This document shows positions 42,504-50,903 of a DNA stretch of 64,000 nt, in pieces; within the stretch, counting starts at the first letter, position 1, and the number at the start of each line of letters is the position of its first letter. A program made the translations under genes and the position numbers. This DNA is from Salirhabdus euzebyi. GTDB taxonomy: Bacteria > Bacillota > Bacilli > Bacillales > Alkalibacillaceae. The notes under the pieces were generated by a model, which saw only the letters and a list, made by a program, of their open reading frames with translations, had not been told where the DNA came from and ran no database searches. The stretch is taken from assembly GCF_014207435.1 (NCBI RefSeq), contig NZ_JACHGH010000015.1, forward strand, positions 1 through 64,000, read 5' to 3'.

Positions 42504-42532
42504 TTGACTTGTTATTATTTTGTACATAATAT
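42504..42532 (+). promoter_or_regulatory. Strong sigma-A promoter of the nuclease gene
   Basis: TTGACT (42504-42509) and TAATAT (42527-42532) are separated by 17 bp. The start codon is 42 bases downstream, with GGGGGAG as its ribosome site. Confidence 0.7.
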
Positions 42533-42574
42533 TAATTCTGTACTAATAAAATATGGGGAACAAGGGGGAGAAAC

Positions 42575-45217
42575 ATGAGACGTATCACATCTATGAAATT
42601 GTTTAATATTTTCTTAGTTTTATCGTTAGTCTTTTCAAATTTTTCAGGAGTAGTTTCAACGGTTGTAAGTGCGGATGAAAACGTAGTACAAGCAGGGGAC
42701 TTGATTTTTTCTGAGTATATAGAGGGTAGTTCTTATAACAAGGCAATTGAAATTTATAATGGTACTAGTCAAGATATTGACTTAATGGGTTATTCTTTGG
42801 TTGGTTTTATTAATGGCGCTGACCAAGCTGGTAATGGTACAGCTAGTGAGTTGCCGTTAAGCGGAATAGTAAAAGCGGGGGATGTTTTTGTTATTGCCCA
42901 CTCAACTGCTAACGACGCTATTAAAGCGATAGCAGACGTAACAGGTAATGCCGCTGTTCTTCAGTTTAATGGTGACGATGCGTTAGTATTGTTTAAAAAC
43001 TATGATGCTTCTACGCGTCAGGGAACGATTATTGATTCGATTGGGCAAGTGGGAGCTGACCCAGGTAGTTATTGGGGGCAAGATGTAAAAACACAAGATG
43101 CTTCATTAGTTCGTAATCCTGCTATCGTAAGTGGCGATACAAATGTTAATGATGATTATGATCCTTCTGCTGAGTGGATTGCATTCCCTAAAGACACGTA
43201 TGATTATTTAGGTTCTTTTCATGCTGATGTAGAACCACCAGCACCAGAAGTGCCGCAAGAAGAATATACAGTTACAGTTACTAGTGTGGTAGACGGCGAT
43301 ACGATTCATTTTGAACCAGCTGTTATGGGTGGTACGACAGTTCGTTATTTAAACATCGACACGCCAGAAACATATCATTTAGGTGATTATGATATAAATC
43401 TAGTAAATACAAATCCAGATCATGCACAAAAGTATCATGGTGAATTAGCAAAAGAACATTTAAAAACACTTCTTCAGCCAGGTGATGAGGTTGTCCTGAA
43501 GGTTGGGGAAGAAATTACAGATGCGTATGGACGTATTTTAGCACAAGTTATCCGTAAGTCAGACGGATTAAATACCAATTTAGAGATGGTTAAGCAAGGT
43601 TATGCTTCGACTTATTTTATTTGGCCAATAGGTGAGGAAGCGACATACCTTGAATTCCAATCAGCAGCAAAGTATGCTTATGACAACAACTTAGGAATTT
43701 GGTCAGACAATAACACGGATGTACTTGAATTTCCATTTGAATTTCGTGCACGTGAGCAAGGTAAAGGTTTGTTACGTTATGTAGGTAACTATGAAACAAA
43801 ACAATATGTACAACCACAAGATTTTTCTTTAGTACCAGTTGATAAGCGTGTTTTCTTCTCGGAAGAACAGGCAATTGCAAATGAATATACGCCAGCATTT
43901 GAGCGGGAAGCAAATATTGCGGATGCTCGCTATGCACCAGTCGGTTCTGTGGTGACGGTGGAAGGTGTTGTCACGCAAATTGATGGCAGTAACTATTACA
44001 TTCAAGATGAAACAGCTGCAATTGTTGTACGTTCTTATAATTTAGATGCGCAAGTTGGGGACAAAATTAGTGCTTCAGGGAAGACTTCTGAATATTATGG
44101 TCTTCTTCAAGTAGTAACAAGTGACGTGAAAGTAGTAGAAGCGGGAGTTGGGGAACCTGGGCCGGCTTATATAAAGGCAGCGGATTTTGTGGAAAAGAAT
44201 GAAGCTAAGTTTGTTGCAGTGGAGGAAGTAACTATTATTTCTGCAGAAAAATACGATGAGTATATTGCTAGCGATGCGTTAGGGAAAACGTTTGTTATTT
44301 ATTCTGAAGATACTGCATTGAATGTTGGTCAAAAATATGACACGCTTACTGGGGTAATTCAGTATGCGTTCAGTGATTATCGTTTATTTATTAGAGATGT
44401 TGTTGAAGATATTCCAGTTATTACGATAGACGAAGCTCGTAAAGTTGCACTTGATACAAAAGTGCAAATTGAAGGTGTTGTAACAGCGATTGACGGTAAA
44501 AACTACTTTGTTCAAGATGAAACGGCAGGAATTGTTGTGCGAGTGGAAGAGAAGGGCTTTACTGCAAACGTTGGAGATAAAATTCGTGCAAAAGCTAGAA
44601 CAGAAGAGTATTTTGAATTACTACAAATTATCCCGACATTACAAAATGTAAAAGTAGTAGAAGAAGCGGTTGGGGTACCTGCACCTAAAGAAATTAACTC
44701 TACTGAATTAGGAGAAGAGTTAGAAGGACAGTTAGTTAGTCTAAAATACGTTACAGTAAATGCTGTAGACGGGTTTGGCGAATACTCAGCAGAAGACGCT
44801 CAAGGAAGCTTTGTTATTGACAACACTAAATTCGTAGAGGTTGGCACTACGTATAAAAGCCTTGTTGGGGTGTTAACTTACACTTATGGACAATACAAAT
44901 TACTACCTCGCTTTGCTGATGATGCGACAAAATTACAGTTTGTGAGTGAAGATTTAAGTGGGGAAACGGCAGCTAATGCAAAAGCAAAGCTTCTAGATGC
45001 TGCGCCACACTTAGGTATTATGACAGTGTCTGAAATGTTAAAAATGGAGCTTACTGATAAAGTAATCACAAAAGGCAATACTAGTCAGCACATTTCTTCA
45101 ACGCTTAAACATATAGTCAAATCGTTAGAAAAAATTGAACAAAATAAAGGTAATAGTTCAGTAGAAAAAGAAAAAATTGAACATGAACTAAATAAATTGT
45201 TTAAAAAAGCTAAGTAA
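42575..45217 (+). CDS. Large secreted nuclease with lamin-tail, thermonuclease and OB-fold domains (YhcR-like)
   Basis: This 880-residue secreted protein has a signal peptide ending near VVSA (residue 33). A lamin-tail domain comes first (about 36-215: FSEYIEGSSYNKAIEIYN, LQFNGDDALVLFKN). A thermonuclease domain follows (about 230-385), with all catalytic residues: D240 and D242 in VVDGDT, R257, D262 and E265 in IDTPE, and R320 in YGR. Two OB-type domains (about 448-615 and 622-800) share the core VEGVVTxIDG and QDETAxIVVR. There is no LPXTG or other anchor. The thermonuclease/OB combination recalls YhcR of B. subtilis, which degrades RNA and DNA outside the cell. A PhoP-like array upstream suggests phosphate scavenging. 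Confidence 0.88.
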   Translation: MRRITSMKLFNIFLVLSLVFSNFSGVVSTVVSADENVVQAGDLIFSEYIEGSSYNKAIEIYNGTSQDIDLMGYSLVGFINGADQAGNGTASELPLSGIVKAGDVFVIAHSTANDAIKAIADVTGNAAVLQFNGDDALVLFKNYDASTRQGTIIDSIGQVGADPGSYWGQDVKTQDASLVRNPAIVSGDTNVNDDYDPSAEWIAFPKDTYDYLGSFHADVEPPAPEVPQEEYTVTVTSVVDGDTIHFEPAVMGGTTVRYLNIDTPETYHLGDYDINLVNTNPDHAQKYHGELAKEHLKTLLQPGDEVVLKVGEEITDAYGRILAQVIRKSDGLNTNLEMVKQGYASTYFIWPIGEEATYLEFQSAAKYAYDNNLGIWSDNNTDVLEFPFEFRAREQGKGLLRYVGNYETKQYVQPQDFSLVPVDKRVFFSEEQAIANEYTPAFEREANIADARYAPVGSVVTVEGVVTQIDGSNYYIQDETAAIVVRSYNLDAQVGDKISASGKTSEYYGLLQVVTSDVKVVEAGVGEPGPAYIKAADFVEKNEAKFVAVEEVTIISAEKYDEYIASDALGKTFVIYSEDTALNVGQKYDTLTGVIQYAFSDYRLFIRDVVEDIPVITIDEARKVALDTKVQIEGVVTAIDGKNYFVQDETAGIVVRVEEKGFTANVGDKIRAKARTEEYFELLQIIPTLQNVKVVEEAVGVPAPKEINSTELGEELEGQLVSLKYVTVNAVDGFGEYSAEDAQGSFVIDNTKFVEVGTTYKSLVGVLTYTYGQYKLLPRFADDATKLQFVSEDLSGETAANAKAKLLDAAPHLGIMTVSEMLKMELTDKVITKGNTSQHISSTLKHIVKSLEKIEQNKGNSSVEKEKIEHELNKLFKKAK

Positions 45218-45229
45218 ACAATCAAGATT

Positions 45230-45270
45230 AAAAATCACTCTTCCTTTTTATGGAAGAGTGATTTTTGTTT
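45230..45270. terminator. Bidirectional terminator between the nuclease and PAP2 genes
   Basis: AAAAATCACTCTTCC pairs with GGAAGAGTGATTTTT around seven bases, with A and T runs at the two ends. Confidence 0.92.
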
Positions 45271-45276
45271 ATAGAT

Positions 45277-45801
45277 TTATATAGTTAGAGTATTATGTGA
45301 CTGTTTTGACTTTCTCTTAAAGGACATAGTTATGATAAATGTAAACAAAGCCCCAAGTAAAAGCCCTACCAACACATCAGACGGATAATGATGCCCCACT
45401 AAAACCCTTGAAAAAAGAACTAATACAGCTAAAATGAGTGCTGGCCAGCGGTACCTTGGTCCTAACAACCAAAAGGTTGTGGCGAAAATTCCTGCAATTA
45501 ATGCTTGATCACTCGGAAAAGAAGGGGAGGGGTCTTTCGGAATTAATAGATCAATGTCATGTTCCATGAATGGTCTTGGTCTATCAAACAAGATTTTCAA
45601 TATCCGGTTTATCAGTAATCCAGCTACGAGTGATAGGAATCCAATAAGTCCAACTTTTCTTGTAGGAGAGAAAATGAATAGAGAAAATATTATTCCAATA
45701 AACAAAACAATACCCCAGTCTGAGAAGAATATCATGATAGAATCTAGCAATTCATTTTTTCGTGCTAAGTTGTGAATAGATTGAAATACCGATAAGTCCA
45801 T
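45277..45801 (-). CDS. PAP2-family phosphatase, undecaprenyl-diphosphatase (BcrC-like)
   Basis: The 174-residue membrane enzyme has about five helices and the three PAP2 catalytic motifs: KILFDRPRPF, PSFPSDQA (with Asp in place of the more usual Gly-His) and SRVLVGHHYPSDVLVG. BcrC-type members dephosphorylate undecaprenyl diphosphate outside the membrane and give bacitracin tolerance. Motif 2 normally reads SxxSGH; here the final residues are SDQ, which is the form seen in BcrC/YwoA-like proteins. It stands alone, converging with the nuclease gene. Dephosphorylation of another lipid phosphate remains possible. Confidence 0.85.
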   Translation of the reverse strand: MDLSVFQSIHNLARKNELLDSIMIFFSDWGIVLFIGIIFSLFIFSPTRKVGLIGFLSLVAGLLINRILKILFDRPRPFMEHDIDLLIPKDPSPSFPSDQALIAGIFATTFWLLGPRYRWPALILAVLVLFSRVLVGHHYPSDVLVGLLLGALFTFIITMSFKRKSKQSHNTLTI

Positions 45802-45871
45802 AATCTAAAACGCTCCTATATGTATAATACTCACATTTTAACACTTTACCGTAATGGGGGACAGTCCCCAT

Positions 45872-45905
45872 AAAAAAGGGAGAAAACAATAGGTTTTCTC
45901 CCTTT
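45872..45905 (-). terminator. Terminator of gltB
   Basis: On the minus strand AAAGGGAGAAAAC pairs with GTTTTCTCCCTTT around five bases, followed by six T residues. Directly beyond it (45853-45871) lies a short GGGGGACAGTCCCC hairpin. Confidence 0.9.
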
Positions 45906-45912
45906 AACATGA

Positions 45913-48900
45913 TTATTCTGTTGAAACGGATGGGTCTGCTTGAATTTTTTCTGGTACGACTTGTAAGAAGTTTTCGTCTGCATTTTGTAGTAGATTTTGT
46001 AATTCTAAAACTTCTTCCTGTTGTCCCGTTTCTTTCAGTACGTTGATATAAGCTGATAACATTTCTTCAACGTCTTTTTTACCTGCTTCATTAAGAGACT
46101 CTATTTTAACTTTTGCTCCTTTTGCGATTCGCTCATACAATGCTTCTTTCGTAAGGCCCATTTCTGGTTGGTGACGGAAGTAAACGACTCCACCAGTCAT
46201 ACCAGCACATGCCCACGGACCTGGATCTCCAAGAACGAGTCCGCGTCCGTTCGTCATGTATTCGAACGCAAAGCCTTTAATGCTACTGTTACAGCCGATA
46301 TTACCTTGTTGCACCTCTGGTAGTGGCTTCACAAGCTGCTGACCAATAATCATGTCAGCTCCGGATAAACGGATACCAGCACGGGAATCAGCATAGCCTT
46401 GAACGATTAGCATACCTTTTTGTGCACCATATCCAAAGCCTTTTCCGACAGATCCGTTAATGTATTTGCCGTTTGCCCCTTTTGATTTAGTGATGGCTAC
46501 TAGACCACCGAAAGCCGTTTTACCAACACCATCTTGAGCCCCGCCTGAAACTTTGGAGTTCATGCCGTCTGTAATATAAGCGGCAAAACCATTACCGACG
46601 ATAGAGCCTTTGTCATACTTGAGTGTAGTCGGCTCTAATTGACGGTAAGATCCGTCTAGACGTCCTCGAACCCTTACACAGGATACTCTGCTTCCAAGGT
46701 TTCGTTGTTCACTTGTAACGGATGAAAATTCACGGGATTCCATAAGCATTTGTTCATCTTTATCCAAATACTCTGCCCCAACAGCCATTGCAAGGCGTTG
46801 TTCAATTTTTTCTTCTTGTCTACGGTATGCTTCCATTTCTTTCACTTCTAATTTTTCAAGAAGTGGGCTTAGGTCCATCATTTCTTGCCCTTTGATTTGT
46901 TCAAGTAAATCAGAACGACCTACAATTTCTTGCGTATTCGTATAGCCTAAAGAAGCTGTTAAAGCCTTCAGCTCTTCACCAAAAGCCGTAAACATGTTCA
47001 TTAAGCCTTCTACAGATGGATCGTATTGACGTGGAACGAAACGTCTTAACCCATGCTCTTTCGCTTGTGCTTCTGTATCGATTTGTGTAGCGATACCTAC
47101 GTGACATGTGTCTAAGTGACAGCCACGACAAGCAGTACAACCTACTGCAATCATCGATAACGTACCGAAACCTATTCGGTTTGCACCAAGAAGCATAAGC
47201 TTAATAGCATCTAAAGAGCTTCTAACCCCACCGTCACACCAAACCTCTACTTTATGACGAAGGCCAGCTTCTGTTAAAGCGTTATGAGCAGCTTTCACAC
47301 CAATTTCTGCAGGCAATCCAACGTGTTGAAGAGCATGAACCCTAGCAGCACCAGTACCACCATCAAACCCACTTAATGTAATAAAGTCTGCACCGGCTTT
47401 AGCGATACCAACAGCGATTGTCCCGATGTTAGGTACAATAGGAACCTTTACTGCCACTTTTGCTTTATCGTTAGCCGTTTTTAACTCAGAAATCATTTGT
47501 GCTAAGTCTTCAATCGAGTAGATGTCATGGTTATTGGATGGCGAAATTAAATCAGATCCAATCGTCGCATTACGTGCTTCTGCAATTTTTTCGGTAACTT
47601 TTGAACCAGGGAGGTGACCACCTTCACCAGGCTTTGCCCCTTGGCCAATTTTAATTTCTAATAGATTAGAAGAATTAAGTAGCTCTGCGTTAACACCAAA
47701 ACGTCCGGATGCAATTTGCTGTCCACGAGTGTTCGGGTATTTACCGAGCATATCCTTGATTTCTCCACCTTCCCCGTTAAAGGAGATCATGTTCAAGCGG
47801 TCAGCAGCTTCTGCATAGGAGCGGAATGCTGTCTCGTTTTGAGAACCGAATGACATGGAAGAAATCATAAACGGGAAGTTATGGTCCCCAACTTTTATAT
47901 CCACTTCACTTGGTTTTGCTTTTTTCTCTGATTCTTTTAAGCTAGTTAAATGACGAATAGACAATGGGTTGCTTTCTTCTATTTCTGCCAGCTTTTCTCG
48001 TAGTGTATCGTAAGAATTTCCACGGGCAATATCACCAATAGATTTCCAAATTCTCGGTAGAACATGGAAGCTTCTAGTAGGTTTTGCTTTTTCATCGGCA
48101 AAATCTTCTCTTCGCTTAATCGCATCGTCTTTTAAAGCTTCCCAGTTATAAGCTAAGTGATCAGCGCCCAAGAAGTTGACAATATTCAAAATGTCCGCAA
48201 AATCTTCATGAAGCCCAATCGCAGAAAATAATCGTGCATATCCTCTAAGCTCATGAATACCGATCGTAGAGATAACCTTTTCTAAGCCTTTATTTAAAGC
48301 CTCGTATAGGTTGTGAATCGGCTCGCTTTTTTCACCTGCAACGGTTGCGAACATTAAATACGGATTAATCGCATCCGCACCTAGTCCAAATGCCGTAATA
48401 AAATCATGTAAGGAGCGAATAGCAGCAGAGCGAAGAATGAGGGAAACGTTTCTTCTTAACTGCTTTTCTGTTAATTGTTGATCGACTTTGGAAATAACTA
48501 AGTGTGGATCTAACCACAAATGTCCTTCCTTATGAGAAAGGGCATCATTTAAAATGATTAGTTCCTTTCCTTCTTTAACAGCATTTTCAGCTTCAAATGC
48601 AATACGGGAAAGAGCCGACTTCACATCTTCATCATCGTGACAAGTGATGCTTATTTCTTTTAATTTATCATTCTCCAAATAGAGATTACGAACTTGTTCG
48701 AATGTAGGTTGTTTATCTGATTCTGTAACAAGCTTAGCCTGTGTTCCCTCTATTAAAATAGGGGAATATAACTCCAACGTTAATGGAGCCTCTTCTTTTT
48801 GGAAAAGGGAAGGGCGTCTACCTAAAATTGTTCTAGTTGAAAAATGCTCAGCTTCCCGGTCACGGTCAATCGCCGGGTTTGTAACAACTGCCACACTTTC

Positions 48901-50397
48901 CTTAAAGTAATCTGCTATGTTTTTACGGTTTTCTTGCATCGCAGCTAGAGGCACATCATGTCCTAGGGAGCGAATTGGTTCTGCTCCTTTATCAGCCATT
49001 TGCTCAAGCAATTGAACTTGTTCACGATCCCATCCATACGCAGAGTACCAACCGTTATGGACACTTTGAATCGTAGGGTTCGCTTTCGCTTTAATAGATG
49101 TGTTTGGCTGTAATCGTTCTTTGAATTGCGTAAAATCTACTTTATGTTGAATTCGATTATATACTTCTTCCTGGTATTCACGATTCTGATAGACTTTAAT
49201 TTTTCCGTTTTCATCATAAGATAACCCAACTTTTTCCCCTGGAGAAAGTGGCTTAGGATCCTCCACATATTGTGAGTTTGGCACAATGCCTGGCTCACTA
49301 GAGAACATGAATGCATTTTCCGTTTCTAATTGCCATAAAGGACGTAAGCCAAGAGAATCAAGGCTAAAAGCTGCTTCCTTTTCATAGCGAGATATAATTC
49401 CTGCTGGGCCTTGTGCAAAATGCCCCCACGCTTCTCTTAAGTATGTGTACATATCTTGTAAATGGTCCGGATATTTTCTGATTTCGTTTACGATTGGTGG
49501 AAACATAACATCCAGCGCTTCAAACAAGCTTAAACCATGTCGCTTAATAAATGTTTCCAACGTACGGTTGACATCTTGTGAGTCACTACCACCTTTTGTC
49601 AGTGGAACATCTAGCATTTTTGCTTCATCACGTAGCTTAGCAATCGTGTTAATTTCCCCGTTATGACCGATAACGCTAAACGGTTGTACACGGAAGAAGT
49701 TTGTCTTTGTATTTGTTGAGTAACGGTTATGTCCAAGTGTCATGCTGGATGCAATAGAAGGACTTGCTAAATCAGCATAATACTTTGGTAATTGATCAGC
49801 AGCACCCATTAGTTTGTATACAACATGGTGGGAAGAAAGGGATGCAACATGTACATCTTCGTCCTCTTCAAACGCAAGTGTTAGGTCAAATAATAAACTT
49901 TCGAGATTTTCTACTTCTTCTGTTGGTAAAATCGCGAATTGCCAAAAAACAGGTTCTTCTTTTGTAGCAAGAGGTCCTAAAGCTTCGGGATTTGTAACAG
50001 AAGTACTTTCAAATAAAATAGTTAAGTTACTATCACTAAGTTTGTTGCGAATTTTTGATTGAATAGTAGCGGTATGATTCGTGCGGTTAATAAAAAGATG
50101 ACCTACAGAAAATTGCTTTTCATGTACGATGGAAGAATCTTGGTTTGCTTCTTGTAATTTTTCTTCCCATAGTTTTTTAGGAAGATCAATATGAATACCG
50201 ACTCCATCGCCTTCTTGATTTACAAATCCTGCTCGGTGGTTCATCGTCGTTAATGCTTTAATGACTGCATCAACATTTTCCTTTGTTGGAATGTTCTCTT
50301 TTTGAATACATGAGACAATCCCACATGCATCATGTTCATGCTTGTGGAAATCTTTGAAAGAACTAGGTTTCCATTGTGAATACATATAATCGGCCAA
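45913..50397 (-). CDS. gltB: Glutamate synthase large subunit
   Basis: This 1494-residue enzyme transfers the amide of glutamine to 2-oxoglutarate. A propeptide of 24 residues precedes Cys25 (HDACGIVS), the N-terminal nucleophile of the class II glutaminase. Central and FMN-binding synthase domains follow (IKIGQGAKPGEGGHLPG, LSGFDGGTGAARVHALQHVG). The 3Fe-4S cluster loop is CTACRGCHLDTC (C-x5-C-x4-C), and a C-terminal GXGXG beta-helix ends the protein. The TTG start lies seven bases after GGAGGTGA. No small subunit (gltD) gene and no gltC are adjacent, unlike B. subtilis gltAB. A long leader with a terminator hairpin lies upstream. It is downstream of gsaB on the same strand. Confidence 0.95.
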   Translation of the reverse strand: MADYMYSQWKPSSFKDFHKHEHDACGIVSCIQKENIPTKENVDAVIKALTTMNHRAGFVNQEGDGVGIHIDLPKKLWEEKLQEANQDSSIVHEKQFSVGHLFINRTNHTATIQSKIRNKLSDSNLTILFESTSVTNPEALGPLATKEEPVFWQFAILPTEEVENLESLLFDLTLAFEEDEDVHVASLSSHHVVYKLMGAADQLPKYYADLASPSIASSMTLGHNRYSTNTKTNFFRVQPFSVIGHNGEINTIAKLRDEAKMLDVPLTKGGSDSQDVNRTLETFIKRHGLSLFEALDVMFPPIVNEIRKYPDHLQDMYTYLREAWGHFAQGPAGIISRYEKEAAFSLDSLGLRPLWQLETENAFMFSSEPGIVPNSQYVEDPKPLSPGEKVGLSYDENGKIKVYQNREYQEEVYNRIQHKVDFTQFKERLQPNTSIKAKANPTIQSVHNGWYSAYGWDREQVQLLEQMADKGAEPIRSLGHDVPLAAMQENRKNIADYFKESVAVVTNPAIDRDREAEHFSTRTILGRRPSLFQKEEAPLTLELYSPILIEGTQAKLVTESDKQPTFEQVRNLYLENDKLKEISITCHDDEDVKSALSRIAFEAENAVKEGKELIILNDALSHKEGHLWLDPHLVISKVDQQLTEKQLRRNVSLILRSAAIRSLHDFITAFGLGADAINPYLMFATVAGEKSEPIHNLYEALNKGLEKVISTIGIHELRGYARLFSAIGLHEDFADILNIVNFLGADHLAYNWEALKDDAIKRREDFADEKAKPTRSFHVLPRIWKSIGDIARGNSYDTLREKLAEIEESNPLSIRHLTSLKESEKKAKPSEVDIKVGDHNFPFMISSMSFGSQNETAFRSYAEAADRLNMISFNGEGGEIKDMLGKYPNTRGQQIASGRFGVNAELLNSSNLLEIKIGQGAKPGEGGHLPGSKVTEKIAEARNATIGSDLISPSNNHDIYSIEDLAQMISELKTANDKAKVAVKVPIVPNIGTIAVGIAKAGADFITLSGFDGGTGAARVHALQHVGLPAEIGVKAAHNALTEAGLRHKVEVWCDGGVRSSLDAIKLMLLGANRIGFGTLSMIAVGCTACRGCHLDTCHVGIATQIDTEAQAKEHGLRRFVPRQYDPSVEGLMNMFTAFGEELKALTASLGYTNTQEIVGRSDLLEQIKGQEMMDLSPLLEKLEVKEMEAYRRQEEKIEQRLAMAVGAEYLDKDEQMLMESREFSSVTSEQRNLGSRVSCVRVRGRLDGSYRQLEPTTLKYDKGSIVGNGFAAYITDGMNSKVSGGAQDGVGKTAFGGLVAITKSKGANGKYINGSVGKGFGYGAQKGMLIVQGYADSRAGIRLSGADMIIGQQLVKPLPEVQQGNIGCNSSIKGFAFEYMTNGRGLVLGDPGPWACAGMTGGVVYFRHQPEMGLTKEALYERIAKGAKVKIESLNEAGKKDVEEMLSAYINVLKETGQQEEVLELQNLLQNADENFLQVVPEKIQADPSVSTE

Positions 50398-50558
50398 AAG
50401 GCCTTCACCTCCTAGAAGATATCGCGCCTATGTTAAAAGTAAGAAAAGAGTGACTTAAAGAAAGTCTAAGCTTTTGTGGGAAAACTTAGCTTACGACTCT
50501 TTTTATATGTAGTTATTGGAACAACTTAGTTCGAATAGCTACATCCTTACTTACTTTG

Positions 50559-50595
50559 AAAAAAAAAGCTTTCGCAATGGATATGCAAAAGCCTT
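50559..50595 (-). terminator. Intrinsic terminator within the gltB leader (attenuator candidate)
   Basis: On the minus strand AAGGCTTTTGCA pairs with TGCGAAAGCTT (two G-T pairs) around seven bases, followed by seven T residues. It lies about 160 bases before the gltB start and about 120 after the promoter, so it ends either a short leader RNA or read-through from gsaB. Confidence 0.75.
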
Positions 50596-50621
50596 CGTAA
50601 GGAAAAACGTAAAAGGAAGGG

Positions 50622-50649
50622 AGTTTGAGTACCTGCAAATACTCAAACT
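50622..50649. promoter_or_regulatory. Perfect 10-8-10 inverted repeat upstream of gltB
   Basis: AGTTTGAGTA and TACTCAAACT are exact reverse complements separated by eight bases, about 70 bp downstream of the predicted -10. It may be a protein-binding dyad or the first hairpin of the leader RNA. Confidence 0.6.
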
Positions 50650-50718
50650 ACTAAAAGGTAAGAAATGAAAGTGACAGTAACTTAATAAAGCGCGTAAATT
50701 TTCTGAATTGTAAGTCTT

Positions 50719-50747
50719 ATTTTAGCATAGCAACAGATGGAAATCAA
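50719..50747 (-). promoter_or_regulatory. Predicted sigma-A promoter of gltB
   Basis: On the minus strand TTGATT (50747-50742) and TAAAAT (50724-50719) are separated by 17 bp. The region 50748-50903 between it and gsaB holds no recognised feature other than a weak CTGTCGAAAAG/CTTTTCGACAG-like stem near 50862-50882. Confidence 0.6.
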
Positions 50748-50903
50748 TTATATATTCATTTATATGCATGAAGAATCAGATAATTCGAGTTAATTTTGGA
50801 GGGGTGTACAGCCTGTGAATGTTGATAGTAAGCGTTTTCATAAAATTTTCAAAAAACTCCTGTCAAAAACTTTTCGACAGAGGCTGCATAAAATGTGTAT
50901 ATT

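Larger units (their letters stand above)
50398..50712 (-). promoter_or_regulatory. Long structured leader of gltB
   Basis: From the predicted start of transcription near 50712 to the TTG codon there are about 315 bases. In 5'-3' order on the minus strand they hold a 10-bp hairpin (50649-50622), a terminator (50595-50559), an 11-position hairpin ATGTAG/CTACAT with inner GAAC/GTTC (50544-50507), and a complex stem from about 50499 to 50446 with outer AAGAGT/ACTCTT. No T-box motif or known riboswitch core was recognised. Confidence 0.55.

Noticed and set aside
45853..45868. GGGGGACAGTCCCC hairpin before the gltB terminator as a regulatory site
   Set aside because: It is short, lies downstream of the gene, and similar GGGGACAG stretches occur elsewhere in the window (near 52259) without a consistent context.
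50398..50720. T-box or glutamine riboswitch in the gltB leader
   Set aside because: No T-box sequence (AGGGTGGNACCGCG-like) and no glnA-type aptamer core were seen, so the leader is reported only as an unassigned structured region.
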